From Meloidogyne chitwoodi (Eukaryota; Nematoda; Chromadorea; Rhabditida; Meloidogynidae): a stretch of 64,000 bases of DNA. The translations under genes were made by a program, and so were the position numbers. Positions within the stretch are counted from its first letter, which is position 1, and each line of letters opens with the position of its first letter. The notes under the pieces were generated by a model, which searched no databases, had not been told where the DNA came from, and saw only the letters and a program-made list of their open reading frames with translations. Positions 20,929 to 33,491 of the stretch are shown piece by piece. The stretch covers positions 1,922,001 to 1,986,000 of the forward strand of contig JACZZP010000002.1 of NCBI GenBank assembly GCA_015183035.1. Reading direction: 5' to 3'.

Positions 20929-23900
20929 TTATGGCTTTGTACAAGTATTAACATTCATAGGAGGCAAAGATTGTGAATGCTGTTGTTGTTGTTCTGGAGC
21001 CCAATGTTGTGGTGGTTGTTGTAAATGATGGGCAAAGTGAGGCTGTTGATGTTTTAAATGAGAAGCAACATTTGAATTTAAAGGTGTTAGTAATTGCTGT
21101 TGCTGAGGTCGGTGAATATTATTACCTCCAAAAGTAGAGAGTTGTACCTGATAAAAACAAATTTAGCTTCAAATCTCAATTTTAAGCAAACCTGAGGCAA
21201 TAACATTGGAGCAGATTGATGTTGCTGTTCACCAATGTGATGCCCAATATTTACAGGAGGATTAGCAAAAGTATTTCCATATTGAGGAATATTAGTAGAT
21301 GATGTTGGTTGTTGACTATTAGGAGGAAAAAGACTTGAAACTTGTTGCTGTTGTGGTTGAAATTGACTAACTGAAATAAATTGGCTGTTTGCAGTAGCCA
21401 TTTGTTGTTGTTGATGAAGTTGTTGAGAAGCTAATGAGTAATAATCAGTCTAAAAATTTAATTAAAGTATTTAAACAAATTTAATAGAAATAAATTAAAA
21501 AACAAATAATATTACCGGATTATATACAATAAAAGGTTGTTGATATGTATTTGTAGCCGCTGCAGCAACCGGCGCAGGCATATAATACTGCACACCATAA
21601 TAAGGTGGATAAAGAAGTTGTGAAGCTTGTTGTTGATGCTGTGAAGGTTGATGAAACATTTGTTGAGACTGCTGTTGTTGAAAATTTTGAATTTGTAAGT
21701 CAGCAGAGGAAAGAGAGGGTAAAGGTCGTGGAGTTTGACCCGGAGTTGCAGTCGAATCACTTGTGCCAACAATGCTAGATGGACCATTGACAATTCCCAT
21801 TTGGTTAAATTGTGCGGTGAGAAAATCTAAAAATATTGCTTTGAACAAAAAATTAAAAAAAGAAAATACTTTTACTAAAATATTAAAATATATACCAGTA
21901 GGTTCATAATTATGAGGAGTGTATTGTGTAACAGAATAGCGATTTCCATTTGCAAGCACTGGACTGAACGCAGCAAGAGCTGAATTCTGTAAGGCCGGAA
22001 AGATCATCTAAAAAAATTATCAAAAAAATTAAATTTGAAAAAATGTCAAACCGGATCCATTAATGGAGTAGTAGCAGCCATTAAGGGTGTAGCAGTTAAT
22101 TTTTGTTTGTATATACGAGGATCTTCAATATAAAACGAGCGAAGTGAAGGTGTAGAACGCTTCAATTTTCGGCTGTTACTATCCGCAAGTTTCACAATCA
22201 AAGGTTGCAATCCTTGAGCCAAACGTTTACCATGAAAGGAGGAAATAATTGAAGCACAAGATTCAGCTGTGGTCATACGACAAAAACCAACGCCGCGGCT
22301 GGAACCGTCAACATTTCTAAAAAATGTGATGAATATTAACAAACAAATAAAATAAAGATTAAAAAACCTAAGAATACGAGAACTGATCACAGGCCCATGA
22401 ACTTGAAGCAATTCAGATAATTTGTTCTCATCAAAATCAGAAGGAATGTTAGCAATATAAAGGTTTGTTGGATCCTGTTCTTGTTGCTGAAAATAATTTT
22501 TAATAAAAAAATTAGAAAATATTTACTTTAGCCATCTGTGCATATATTCGATTATCTTGTAAAGAAAGCCCAGAAATTGCAGCCAATGCAGAGTCACGAG
22601 TATCGAAATCAACAAAACCATAGCCACGGCACTTTTTTGTCATCTTATCCAAAATAGCTTTTGTTGATATAATCTTAAAACATTTTTGAAATAATTAAAA
22701 ATAAACAATTTTAAACTTTAAAATTACAAAAACCTTTCCATATGGAGCACACATTTCATAAAGCTTTTCATCAGTACAATCCTCTTGAAGACCACGAATG
22801 TATAAATTGGTCTATGAATATTTTTAAATTAAATCTTAAAATGTAAAAAATACATCACTAAGAACTCCACCAACAATATAAGGGAAAGAATCACATTCGC
22901 CTTGATTTTCTTGTATTTGAATTACATTTGGAGTAAATCCGCCAGATGAAGTAACTAAACAAACTAAATAATTAAAATACCAAAATAAAATGAAACTAAC
23001 AATTTGTAGTTTGACTTGTGCTCGTACTTGAATTTTTTGATGTCAGATCCAAATTATTGTGAGAAGACTGTCGAATAGGATAATTATGAAAATTTTGAAT
23101 GAAACATTCACTGTGTGGAGATGATTCTTTTTGTTTTGACTGAAATAAATTTTAAAAAAACAAATAGTTAAAATTTTCAAAATGTAAGAAATTCATTTAA
23201 TTAAAATCCTTGTGGAGTTTAAAAATAAACAAAAAAATCTAAAACAATAAAAACCTCTTCTTTTGGATTATCATAACTGCCAGTAAATCTTGTTTCAATT
23301 TGTTTATCATGTTCAGCTGATGACATTCTAAAATTTGTTGCCATAGTAGAAGTTGTTGTAGTACAACCACTATAAAAGTTTTTTGAATTTTTCCTTGAAA
23401 AAAATGTGCGTTGTTGTTGTCCAAAAGTTGCTGAGGGAGGGAGAGAATGAGGATGCTGCTGCTGATATTGAATTGATTGGTGTTGTTGTTGATATGATTG
23501 ATCTTCTAGGGACATTTGTGTTGGTAAAGAAGAAGGTAATTTTTGAGAAGACGAAGATGATGTTTTCTGAATATTAAAAGAATAAATTTAAAAAACTAAT
23601 TTAAGAAGTCTAAAAAATAAAAATTCGTTTAAAAATAAATAGATAAGTCAAATAAGACATCCAAAAAACATCGCCGCTAAAATAAATTTTTCAAATCAAT
23701 AAAAAGGCATAAAATTAAAAAGGGAAGGAAGATAGGCAGGAAAATAAAACTGTGAAGCAAAAAATATTTGTAAAACGATTTTCCCTGAAAATTTTCTTAA
23801 GGCTATAAAAAACTGGTCCTTTTAATAAACATTTCATGATTAAAAATATTATGATTACGGAACAGAATTATAAAAACCTGATGATGCCATCTGTGCGTTT

Positions 23901-23934
23901 GTGGAGATTCTGCTCCTCTCAACGCCATTGCCAT
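20929..23934 (-). CDS. sup-26: SUP-26/RBMS-family RNA-binding protein with two RRMs
   Basis: About eleven exons read from [19 protein letters not shown] (23,934-23,878) to MNVNTCTKP and TAA at 20,929-20,931. A Gln/Ser-rich N-terminus is followed by RRM1 (RNP2 LYIRGL, RNP1 [10 protein letters not shown]; 22,813-22,525) and RRM2 (RNP2 LYIANI, RNP1 SRGVGFCRM; 22,490-22,220), then a conserved linker with [12 protein letters not shown] and a long Gln/Pro/Asn-rich tail including [17 protein letters not shown]. The tandem RRM architecture and the LADS motif after RRM2 identify the MSSP/RBMS family, whose C. elegans member SUP-26 is a translational repressor acting on 3' UTRs. An alternative start at [11 protein letters not shown] (23,515) is possible. 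Confidence 0.92.
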
Positions 23935-25062
23935 AATCAAAACGTTATTTACCCAATTATATGTTAGTTAGAAAATAATTTATTAATTTCAATTAAATAA
24001 AATGTAGTTTCTTTCAGTAGAATTTTAATTTTATACATGAAATTTGGGTGTTTCCCATGCAAAAATGTCGATCTAAATTTAACAAATATGGTTAAACGAA
24101 AAGAATTATTTAAAAAGCAGCAAAACATCGTCTGAGTTTAAAAAAGGAGCAAGAAACTAACAAAAATATTTAAATGGGTAAACGAATGGTTTTTGAATTA
24201 TACGAAGATGATAAGGAAATATATGGCGGCTGTTATTATAACAGAGGGAAGCAATGTTTTTGTTGACAGCGTGCATTTAAAGGATAAATGACCGAGTAAT
24301 ACCTTAGCTTGAGTTGAAAGTTTAAGAGAAAAATATTGTCTCTAATATTGTCAGAGAACATTTTTTTATCAGTGCTTGGAAATAAAAGAAATACTGAGAG
24401 AGTGCTACCTTAAGAGAATGAACAAGAGAGAATTAGACATTTATTTAGATTTTTGTGGTTTTCATACAATCTATCAATAAATACATTTAAATTAGGAAAA
24501 TCAGTAAGGAGAAATATTGGAAAAAAGTCAGATCATATATAATGGCTGATTTCTTTGTTTCTTTCGCTTTAATATTTTATTAAAATCTCTTCATAAATTA
24601 ATAAAGGACTATCGAGTCTCAGAAAGACAAAATCCCAAATAAAACTTAATTTAGACTCAGTTTCATAATGTAAAATTTCAATAGGGAAAAAACGGTAAAG
24701 CCGAAAAGGCGCTGGCCATATAGGCGCGCAATAGTATATCTAATGAAGAAAATTAAAGATAAAAAGGAAGCGAGATACTACATGCGCCTTTTCGGGCGTG
24801 TCCCGGAAAAAACTCATCAATTTGAAAAATATTTCTTTTAACAAATTCTTCACTTTAACAAAAATATAAGTTATTGATAAATTTTATTAATTGATAATCG
24901 AGGATGGCATTTTTTGCTGAACAATCTCCGAAAATTTAAAAAAGCTAAAATATTAAAAATTCTAGAATTTTAACCAAATACATTTTGGTCTAATCCTTTT
25001 AATAAAATAAATTACAAATAAATGATTGACAAAATTACAGAAAAAAAATTATAATACTCAAT
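23935..25062. other. Intergenic DNA between sup-26 and vps-53
   Basis: The upstream region of sup-26 contains no gene. A weak inverted repeat lies around 24,695-24,800 (GCCGAAAAGGCGC against GCGCCTTTTCGGG, with more partial matches inward), perhaps an eroded MITE. Confidence 0.5.
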
Positions 25063-28000
25063 TTACAACTTTCTAACTAATTTCTCTAATCTTCGCATAC
25101 TTGAATCACCAAAGCTAGCTAATGATGAAGGAATACCGGCAGATCCTGTGATAGTTTCAAATGTTGACATTGTTTTTGCGCCCTCTGTTGTCTGATTATT
25201 ACCTCAAATAAATTAATATAAATTTAAAAATATTTTGAACAAAAAACCTTTAACACTTTCCAACTTTAATTTGTAAAGCTGTATAAGTTGTTGCTGTTCT
25301 GCTTTTCGCATTGATCTCATTTCCAAAATTCGTTGCAGTTCATTTACATCAGAATCAGGTAAAATACGCATATAATGAGCTATAAATTCATTTGGATCAG
25401 AAGTATCGGCCATTACAGCCTAAAAGAGAAAAAGAAAAAATTAATGCTTTTAAACATTATGAGATTCTAATATTTTTTAATACAAAAAGTACATAGAGAA
25501 TAAAATAAAAAAAATAAACCTTCAAAATCATCTCTGCTCTTGCCATTCCTTTATTTAAAGCATTTGTATACATTTGTAGGGGTTTTATTACAATGGAGCT
25601 TTCAACTGAAGGTCTAAAAAATAAAAAAAATATTTTTAAACTACATTTTGTCTAGTCCTTACAAATTAAGCAAAAAAGTCTTTAATGAATATATATCCAA
25701 CAATAATTGTTCCGCACCAGCAATAGATATTGGTCGACACTTAAAAATTGCTCCAAGAAATTTATTCACCAAATTTGATGCAAGTTTCATGCAGAAATGT
25801 GCAAAATACTTTCGACTAAAAGCAAAAATTTTAAAAATAATTATAAGAAAATATAATTAACCGTTCAGTAAAATAATCTCTAATCAATGGAACTGATGAA
25901 CGTAAATTCTTTCTGATGGTCGATACATAAGGTGATTCGTCTCCAACTTGTTCAATATTCGACCAACTAAAAATTTATTGTTTTTAAAATTAAATAAAAT
26001 TTTATTACTTTATTTTTGTCATTGCTTGCAAACTTGGTTCACAAAGCATTTCTGCATCCTGAACGAGAATACCTAGCGAATTATTTGAAATGCTGTAAAA
26101 TAATTCTGATTCTTGACTTAAATCTGCATTCTGAAAAAGAAAATTAAAAAGAAATTTTAAAAGATTTATTAACCGCAATCTTTTGTTTCAATTTTTCTTG
26201 TAGTTGAGCTGTTGTTTCTGCACTCCAATCGGCAGTAGCTAATATACAACAAGTAAAGTAAATTTGGTCTTGTGTCAATCGAGCAGATGGAGATGTCTCA
26301 TCTCGTATTAAATTTTGAAAAATGGAGGAAGTTCCAATTAGTCCAACTCCACTCAGAGTAGAAGAGGTTTGTGACATTGTTTGAGGTAAAAAGGCTGATA
26401 GACAACCATGGGCGTATTGGCGCAAACATTGTCGAAATATGTCTATCAATTTACTGAATAATATAAAAATATATAACATTAATTTAAAAATAAATTTAAT
26501 GTCAACCTAAGTACATTATTCGTATTAGCAAACAATTTCGACGACTCGGTAATTATTTTCTTTATCAACAAGAAAATATTTGTAGCTAAATTTAATTTTT
26601 AAAATATATTTCAGAAAAGATATATACCTGAAGGCAAAGGAATTGCTGAAGAATGAATTTCCTTTTTTGGACGTTCTTCTCCATTTCGAATTTTAGCTGC
26701 ACATTCATTGAGGAAATTTGAAATTTTATTTTGTTGTTCATGCAAAAATATATCTACATGATTATCAAATACTGACCATATTATCTAAAAATTTAAAAAA
26801 GGCTTCATTTCTCTTAATTTTAAATGTCTAACTTTTTCAAAGTCATACAAATCTTTTGCTGGAAACCGTTTGGTCAACAATTGTTCAAACATTTGCGTGT
26901 GGTTAATTGCATGCGCAAGTAATTTCCAATCAATTTCTGTACTTCGTCTCGTCATCATTCTATCCAATGAATTCCTTGAAGAATATGAATAACATTTTTT
27001 TACAAAAATACGTAGATATTTTTTATATAAAAGTGATAAAAAAGAAAACCTTGTCATATTACAAAATTCCATGGTAAGTCTGCGACCAATTTCCCATTGT
27101 TGAGGAAAAATTTTAACTAATCCTGTACGTTCATATTCAGCCAATTTACTGACAAACCAACGATATCTAATTTAAATTGTAAAAATTATTTCACATTTTT
27201 TTCTGTTTTTAAAAAAACCTTTCCTCAATTTTATCTAGCCAAGCAACATCCTCCGAATCAGCATACAAAACTCCGTAAATTCCCAATTGTTGGGATATGA
27301 ACCATTCAATAAAACTATCCTGTAACTGTCCACCGAGTACTGCCTTTTTTAATTTTTAAAATATGTATTCTAAAAAAATACCATTACACGGCACATATCA
27401 TTTGTTTGTGAACCAATTTGACCTGACTTACAATTAGAATTTGAAAGTTAAGAAAATTTAGTTTTTAGTTTACACTAAACGCAGCATGTAAATCATTTGT
27501 TAATTGAAGACTTAATTGTTCTCGTATTTTTTGTAACCTTTCCATCAGATTTTTGATATGTTCAATATGTTGGTAATCCTCAAAGAGAATGATGACATTA
27601 AGGACAGCTGGGAGTTCAATAGCAATGTCTCTGTATTGACGATTGGCTACCCATTGAACCAAAGAATTCACTCCATTCAATAAAAGATGTAAATGATGCA
27701 AAGTAGTAATAGATTCAGTTAAATTACGCTTTGCCACATCTAATTGTCTAATATCCTTGGTAAGTTCAAAAACTGAATCTTCTGAACAGCGTGTTTTTTC
27801 GCGCATTTCCTTGACCTTTTGGTCAAGTTCTAGAATCATTGACTTAGCCTAAATTTAAAAAAAAATTAAAAATAAAATAAATATGAAAAACCTGCAAAAG
27901 TGTATTATTCGCATCAAAAGCACAACGTCCATGCTCTGCAACAGCTTTAGATAAATCTAGATCACATTGTTCCTAAATTAATTAAACTTTTTGTTAAATT

Positions 28001-28340
28001 TGAATAAATATTTTATACAATTTCCTCATCAAATTTTTTCATAAAAACATCAAGTTGTGCTAATGATTGTTCTGTTGGAAAAAGTTTGTTAATATAACCC
28101 GTTAAATCAAAATCTGGTTGAATTAATTCTGAATCATCAATTTGAGCCATTAATGCACGAACCTTTGAAGAAAAATATCATGTTTTATTAATTTAAAAAC
28201 ATTTAATTATAAAATTTTAGCCTAACCTTTGTAGAAAACATAGGAAATTCATCTATTGACTGATTATCATCAGTTGGCTTCTTTTGAATTGCTTCATTAA
28301 TTGAATCAGATTCTATAGAAAGGATACTACTATTTGGCAT
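25063..28340 (-). CDS. vps-53: VPS53, GARP/EARP tethering complex subunit
   Basis: About fourteen short exons from MPNSSILSIESDSINEA (28,340) to RRLEKLVRKL and TAA at 25,063-25,065. Diagnostic blocks are GYINKLFPTEQSLAQLDVFM, KDIRQLDVAKRNLTESITTL then HHLHLLLNGVNSLV, VMTRMM/RRSTEIDWKLLAHA-type middle sequence, and RILPDSDVNELQRILEMRSM near the end. These are the Vps53 N-terminal coiled-coil domain and the C-terminal conserved region. VPS53 with VPS51, 52 and 54 tethers endosome-derived vesicles at the trans-Golgi. No disabling change seen. The start lies only about 50 bases from the MITE at 28,390, so the promoter probably overlaps or lies within repeat DNA. Confidence 0.92.
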
Positions 28341-28389
28341 CTTTGTTTGCTTAAATAAATTATAAAAAATTCTTTAATTAAATAAAATA

Positions 28390-28639
28390 CGAATGTTCTT
28401 GTTGAGTGCCTTCGCACTCAAACCACTTAATTAAAAAGGAACCTTTTGGCCTGAGAAAAAGAAAATAGTATTAAATTTCTATGCTTTCTCTTCTTGCCTT
28501 TTGATCCCATCAAACATTTTCCTTCTTTAATTTATAATTTTCCAATATTTCCATTAACATTTCCTTTACTTTTATGTTCTTTCTCAATGAGAAACTTGCG
28601 TTTTCTCCATTATTATTGATTTATGTAAAGAACATTCGC
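28390..28639. mobile_element. MITE, copy B (TIR GAATGTTCT)
   Basis: Second copy of the element at 3312-3565, with ends CGAATGTTCTTGTTGAGTGC and AAAGAACATTCGCGAGTTAA. It sits just upstream of vps-53, before the pseudogene copy rather than after it as in copy A, so the two duplicated blocks are not strictly collinear here. Confidence 0.85.
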
Positions 28640-28658
28640 GAGTTAAGTAAGCGCCGTG

Positions 28659-29510
28659 GAACTTAAGCTTTATTGATCTCTACTCAACTAATGCCTGTAT
28701 TTATTCTCGGGAGAATATTCAACGATGCTTAAAGGTTTTCATAAATTTTATATCTTGTTCAAATTTATCTTAAACTTTCAGGAGGCTCGTGATGCGCTTT
28801 CATTTGAGAGCAGGAATTGTTATCTGAGCTTTCTTCATGTCACCAAGATTGTCTTGATTATCACGAGCCGAAACAATTAAACAAATAGCCAAGATTAAGA
28901 ACGCAAAACTTTCTGCAGAACTTGAGAAGCGCAATTCGGCAGCCAAAATTGTGGATTTGGAGACAGCTTTGACAACGCGATTTTTCTATGATACTTTTTT
29001 GATCGAGTCATTGAATCAGTTTAGAAGTGGTATATGTTTTTCTAGAAAGATATTTTAGATTTTTTCACATAAAAATATGAATTTGTTCTTTATATTTTGT
29101 ACATGAAATTTCCTTAAATATATTTACCAATTAATTTTTTTAAGTAGTTCCCATGAAGGCTACCGAAAGTATTGAAGCAAAAAATCACCGAAGGATCAGA
29201 AAAAAGAAAATAAAGAAAACAAAAATGCTGTCTTTCCTTATGTGCGCCAAGCTGTGTGTCGCTCTAACATTCCTTCAAGTTTGGTTAGCTCTATGGATTT
29301 TGGTTTAGGCAGACAAATTAGTCTATTATTCAAGGTTATTTTTATAATCTTTTAAATAATTTGTTAAAATACTTCAGAAAAGGGTCTGATTGCTCAAGTC
29401 GGAGAAAGTGGATTTGTGCTTTTCTGATTCTATTGCTCCTGACCAGCTAGCTGAAATTCAACGCAACATTTTTGAGTCATAAAAAGCTAAAGGAATTGAC
29501 CCAGCTTTGT
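28659..29510 (+). pseudogene. Decayed unidentified gene, copy B
   Basis: This copy keeps more upstream coding sequence than copy A: NLSFIDLYSTNACIYSREN then IQRCLK before an intron (28,737-28,782), and EARDALSFESRNCYLSFLHV. It then matches copy A through KNAKLSAELEKRNSAAK, DTFLIESLNQF-like sequence and DSIAPDQLAEIQRNIFES. Damage unique to this copy: a stop directly after IFES, loss of two codons near GFVL, and a frame change in the basic segment. The frame break near 28,860 coincides with that of copy A. After PALL the sequence jumps to the NFI-like N-terminal segment, so about 1.2 kb present in copy A is deleted. Gene family not recognised. Confidence 0.7.
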
Positions 29511-30510
29511 TGGCTTGCAACAGCATTTGATATTGAACAACCGCCAAAATCTAAAACTTTTGCATCTGTGGCCGCTTACAAGAAGATTCAACCACCTTCA
29601 CATCACCCATCACCACCTTCACAGCACGCACCACCTCCTTCACAGCAACCATCACCTCTTCACAGCAGCCACCAATGATGCAACAATTTCTCATATCAAC
29701 TCATCATCTGATGCTTAGGTTGAATCCTCACGGGTAATTAAAATTTGTAAAATTTTTATAATTTTAAATTATATTATCAGGCCAAACAACAACATTATAG
29801 TGTTCATTCCTTTCAACAACAATAGCCTGCTTAAATTAATTCAATTCTATTGGAAGTGAAGGCATCGAACGGAAATTGTATAAATGAAAATACATCAGTC
29901 AAGCAAGAGTAAGCTATTTTTATTTAAGAAATTTTGAATATTTTTGAATTAAAAAAAAAGCCAGTCACTTTATGCATAATCTATGCTTATTTATTAGATG
30001 TAGCACTTCTGTTGACTGGGGAGTACCAATCAGTCTGCGTTTGGGTAATGATGGTCAAACAGTTGTTTCTAATTCAAGCTCACTGCCTCATTCCAACTCA
30101 ATATCTACTGCTTCAAACTGCAACATCATTAATAATTCTACAACGTCTGGTTTTTCTCAAACGACACAGCAACAACAGCAATTAACAAAATACAATGGCA
30201 TATTATACTGCTGCTAACCTTGGTTTGTCAAAATTATATTTAATTTTTTAATTTATTCTATTTTTCTTGAATTTAGCAACAACAATAAATGCATCCTTCA
30301 ATATGGCTGCTGATGCAACTGTACAACAACAATCGTCGGCCGCTACTCATGCCACAAATGCCTACACATCATTTGCAGCTACATCAATCTGCTCCTCAAA
30401 CAATTTATCATCATCATCAAACTTCGACATCACCACCACCTCCGGCTAGTACTGTTGGCAGTTTCCTTCCTAATATCATCGGCTGCTTCTTGATGGGTCT
30501 AATTAATAAA
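29511..30510 (+). pseudogene. Gln/Ser/Pro-rich gene debris, copy B (shared with NFI-like copy A)
   Basis: The first 210 bases match the N-terminal part of the NFI-like pseudogene (KTFASVAAYKKIQPPSHHPS; TTAA in copy A is TTAC here). Later segments include VDWGVPISLRLGNDGQTVVS, a Gln/Asn-rich region and LPNIIGCFLMGLIN. The NFI DNA-binding domain itself is absent. Several stops stand where Gln is expected (for example CAACAATAG at 29,818). It may be a deleted NFI copy or a mosaic of host fragments. Confidence 0.55.
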
Positions 30511-30714
30511 ATTAAAGCTATAAATTTATGTAAGATATTTAATGTATTATTTTGATACTAAAATTATATGTAGCAAGGCAGCGTCGCAGGCATCGCGGGG
30601 GAAAAAGGAGGAGTCGTCGGTGTCTTTATAATTTTTTCTCGCAAATGAATTGAGCATTTCTTACGATGATTTTTCTTTTATTCTTATAGGCGTTGGCTAG
30701 AATAAGAAAAATTT

Positions 30715-32060
30715 TTTCCTTTATTGTAAAAATTATTTGAAAAAATATTCAATTATTTGGAAAGATAGTTTAAATCTTAAAAACATTATTCGGAAAGATA
30801 TTTAAATCTTTTGAAAAATATTTGAAAAAGAATTTGAAATAATTTAAAAAATTTTTAAAAATTACTGCAAAATTATAAATTATTTAAAAAATATTTGTAA
30901 AAAGTTTGAACAATTATTTGAAAAGAATATATTTGTAAAAATATTTGAAATCTTTTGAAAAATATTTAGATTTTTTTTTAAACAAATTGAATTTCTTCTC
31001 TTTGTGAGAGCATCAATCATATTTTTAAATCCATTTTCATCAAGAAAGTCGTTTGTAATTTACGATCGAGATGTGCTTTCAAAATAATACACTATTATCG
31101 GGATTTAGGTTTATCACTAAAGAATTTTACGGAGCAACATAAAGTATCAGAACATTCATAAATAACTTTACTTGAAGAAGAAGAATTTATTTTAAATTCA
31201 TTTTGATTAGGATCAAAAATTAATGATTAAAATTATTTCACCTCAAATATTCTGAACTCATCATTTGATATATTAAGCTCCGCATCGTAAAGATATATTT
31301 TAAGAATTCTCCTATACTCACAAGGGATAAGAATTGTGAAAGAGGAAGATGAGGAGAGGATAAGCATTCGGAGTAGGGTGCTTATCCTCTTCTCTTTTCC
31401 TCCTACTCCCTTTCACAATTCTTCTCCTCTTGTTAGTATAGAGCAATTTTTTATGCATTTAGATGAATGACATTTAGTAGTTTGATCTTAATATATCAAA
31501 TGATGAGTTCAGAATATTTGAGGTGAAATAATTTTAATCATTAATATTTGACCATTCTAATAAAAATGAATTAAAAAAAATTCTTCTTCTTCAAGTAAAG
31601 TTATTTATGAATGTTCTGATACTTTATGTTGCTCCGTAAAATTCTTTAGTGATAAACCTAAATCTCGATAATAGTGTATTATTTTGAAAGCACATCTCGA
31701 TCGTAAATTACAAACGACTTTCTTGATGAAAATGGATTTAAAAATATGATTGATGCTCTCACAAAGAGAAGAAATTCAATTTGTTTAAAAAAAAAATCTA
31801 AATATTTTTCAAAAGATTTCAAATATTTTTACAAATATATTCTTTTCAAATAATTGTTCAAACTTTTTACAAATATTTTTTAAATAATTTATAATTTTGC
31901 AGTAATTTTTAAAAATTTTTTAAATTATTTCAAATTCTTTTTCAAATATTTTTCAAAAGATTTAAATATCTTTCCGAATAATTTTTCTAAGATTTAAACT
32001 ATCTTTCCAAATAATTGAATATTTTTTCAAATAATTTTTCATATATTTTATCCTTCCAAA
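30715..32060. repeat. Foldback family 1, copy B (about 650-bp arms)
   Basis: A nearly perfect inverted repeat centred around 31,378. The outer end AAAATATTCAATTATTTGGA (about 30,745) mirrors TCCAAATAATTGAATATTTT (about 32,008). The arms include the copy A sequence plus about 270 additional outer bases per side made of repeating ATTTGAAAAATAT-like motifs. The arms are more alike than the two genomic copies are to each other. Confidence 0.92.
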
Positions 32061-32082
32061 TATTTTCTAAAATTTTTCTATT

Positions 32083-32800
32083 AAGTCCTTTTACTTTACT
32101 GCCGAGAAGTGCTTTCAAAATAGTAACCTATTATCAGGATGATTATGTTATCGTTTAAGTAATTTACACCAACATAAAATATTAGAACATTAACGAATAA
32201 CTTTATTAAAAGATGTGGATTTTGTTTTAGATTCATTTTTGTTAGTAATAATTATAAAATAAATATTTAAATTATTTCACTTTAAATACACTGATGCATT
32301 AAGTGATATATTAAGCTTCACTTACTTAAAGATAATTCATCTGAATGTATAATAAATTTTGCTCATATACTCACAAAAGAAGAGAAGCATTGTAAAAGAA
32401 GGTGAGAAGATGAGAGGATATGAATTTGGAGGAGGATGCATATCCTCTCCTCTTCTCCCCTCCTCCTCCTCTTTTACAATGCGTCTCTTCTTTTGTGAGT
32501 ATATGAGCAAAATTTATTATACATTCAGATGAATTATCTTTAAGTAAGTGAAGCTTAATATATCACTTAATGCATCAGTGTATTTAAAGTGAAATAATTT
32601 AAATATTTATTTTATAATCATTATTAACAAAAATGAATCTAAAACAAAATCCACATCTTTTAATAAAGTTATTCGTTAATGTTCTAATATTTTATGTTGG
32701 TGTAAATTACTTAAACGATAACATAATCATCCTGATAATAGGTTACTATTTTGAAAGCACTTCTCGGCAGTAAAGTAAAAGGACTTAATAGAAAATATGA
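32083..32800. repeat. Foldback family 2, copy B (about 350-bp arms)
   Basis: Arms run from AAGTCCTTTTACTTTACTGC (32,084) to its complement ending near 32,787, centred about 32,435 in a purine/pyrimidine-rich core. The arms share changes not found in copy A (for example AAAATAGTAACCTATTATCA and its complement), which indicates arm-to-arm homogenisation after the copies separated. Confidence 0.92.
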
Positions 32801-32920
32801 GATAAAATTTGAAGTAACGTGTTTTTCTTGAAAAGGAATTTTCTTATTCTAGCCACTACCTTTGGGAATAAAAGAAGAAAAATTTTGGGGCGAAACTTGT
32901 CAGTTAATTTTGATTCAAAA

Positions 32921-32986
32921 ATGGATTACGACATCGACGACATATCCTTTTTCCCCCGCAATGCTCGCAACAATGCCTCCTACTAA
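32921..32986 (+). other. Conserved mini-ORF at element terminus, copy B
   Basis: Twenty-one codons beginning MDYDIDDISFFPRNARN and closed by TAA, matching the 20-codon frame at 10,534-10,596. Differences fall as amino-acid substitutions without frame loss over 60 bases, too short for firm conclusions. Confidence 0.45.
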
Positions 32987-33213
32987 AATTTTAAATTTTT
33001 TTTAAATTAATTTTTCTTTCAATTGTAAAAATCGAAGATATTTTTTGATAATGTTTAATTATAAAAAATATAAAAATATTATTTTATTATAAAAAGTACA
33101 TGATTTTTGGAAAAAATTTACGATGAAAAAAGCATACTATTTGAATCTTCTCGACGAGCTGGATCGAATGGTGTTGTTCAACATGTGCTCCGCCAGTTTG
33201 TTTTATATTTCAT

Positions 33214-33491
33214 TCCCCTAGGGTTAATGACATTTTGTCCCACTAAGGTGACTGACATTTTGTCATACTAAGGTGACTGACATTTTGTCCCTATACTGTG
33301 ACTGACATTTTATCCCACTGATGTTATTGACATTTTGTCCCGCTAGGGTGATTGACATTTTGTCCCACTAGGTTTACTTACATTTTGTCCCACTAGGGTA
33401 ACTGACATTTTGTCCCACTAAGGTGACTGACATTTTGTCCCGCTACGGTTACTAACATTTTGTCCCACTAGGGCGTATGACATGTTGTCCC
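33214..33491. repeat. 25-bp minisatellite, about 11-12 units, copy B
   Basis: Units such as TCCCACTAAGGTGACTGACA plus TTTTG repeat every 25 bases. The unit and orientation match the array at 10,832-11,165. The 175-bp higher-order duplication of copy A is not present. The array is preceded in both copies by the same 60-base lead (CTTCTCGACGAGCTGGATCG...) and followed here by unrelated AT-rich DNA instead of the ACP remnant. Confidence 0.94.

Larger units (their letters stand above)
30572..32986. mobile_element. Composite inverted-repeat element, copy B
   Basis: About 2.4 kb between inverted ends AAGGCAGCGTCGCAGGCATC (left, 30,574) and the complementary CCCCCGCAATGCTCGCAACA (right, about 32,954-32,973). 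Just inside, GCTAGAATAAGAAAAATTTT (30,695) pairs with TTTTCTTATTCTAGCC near 32,840, so inverted symmetry continues inward. Two large foldbacks fill the centre. No transposase frame. Compared with copy A it lacks the 98-bp array and the 1-kb foldback. Confidence 0.62.

Noticed and set aside
10832..33491. Telomeric repeat
   Set aside because: The 25-bp minisatellite unit is internal, occurs in two dispersed arrays and does not resemble nematode telomere hexamers.
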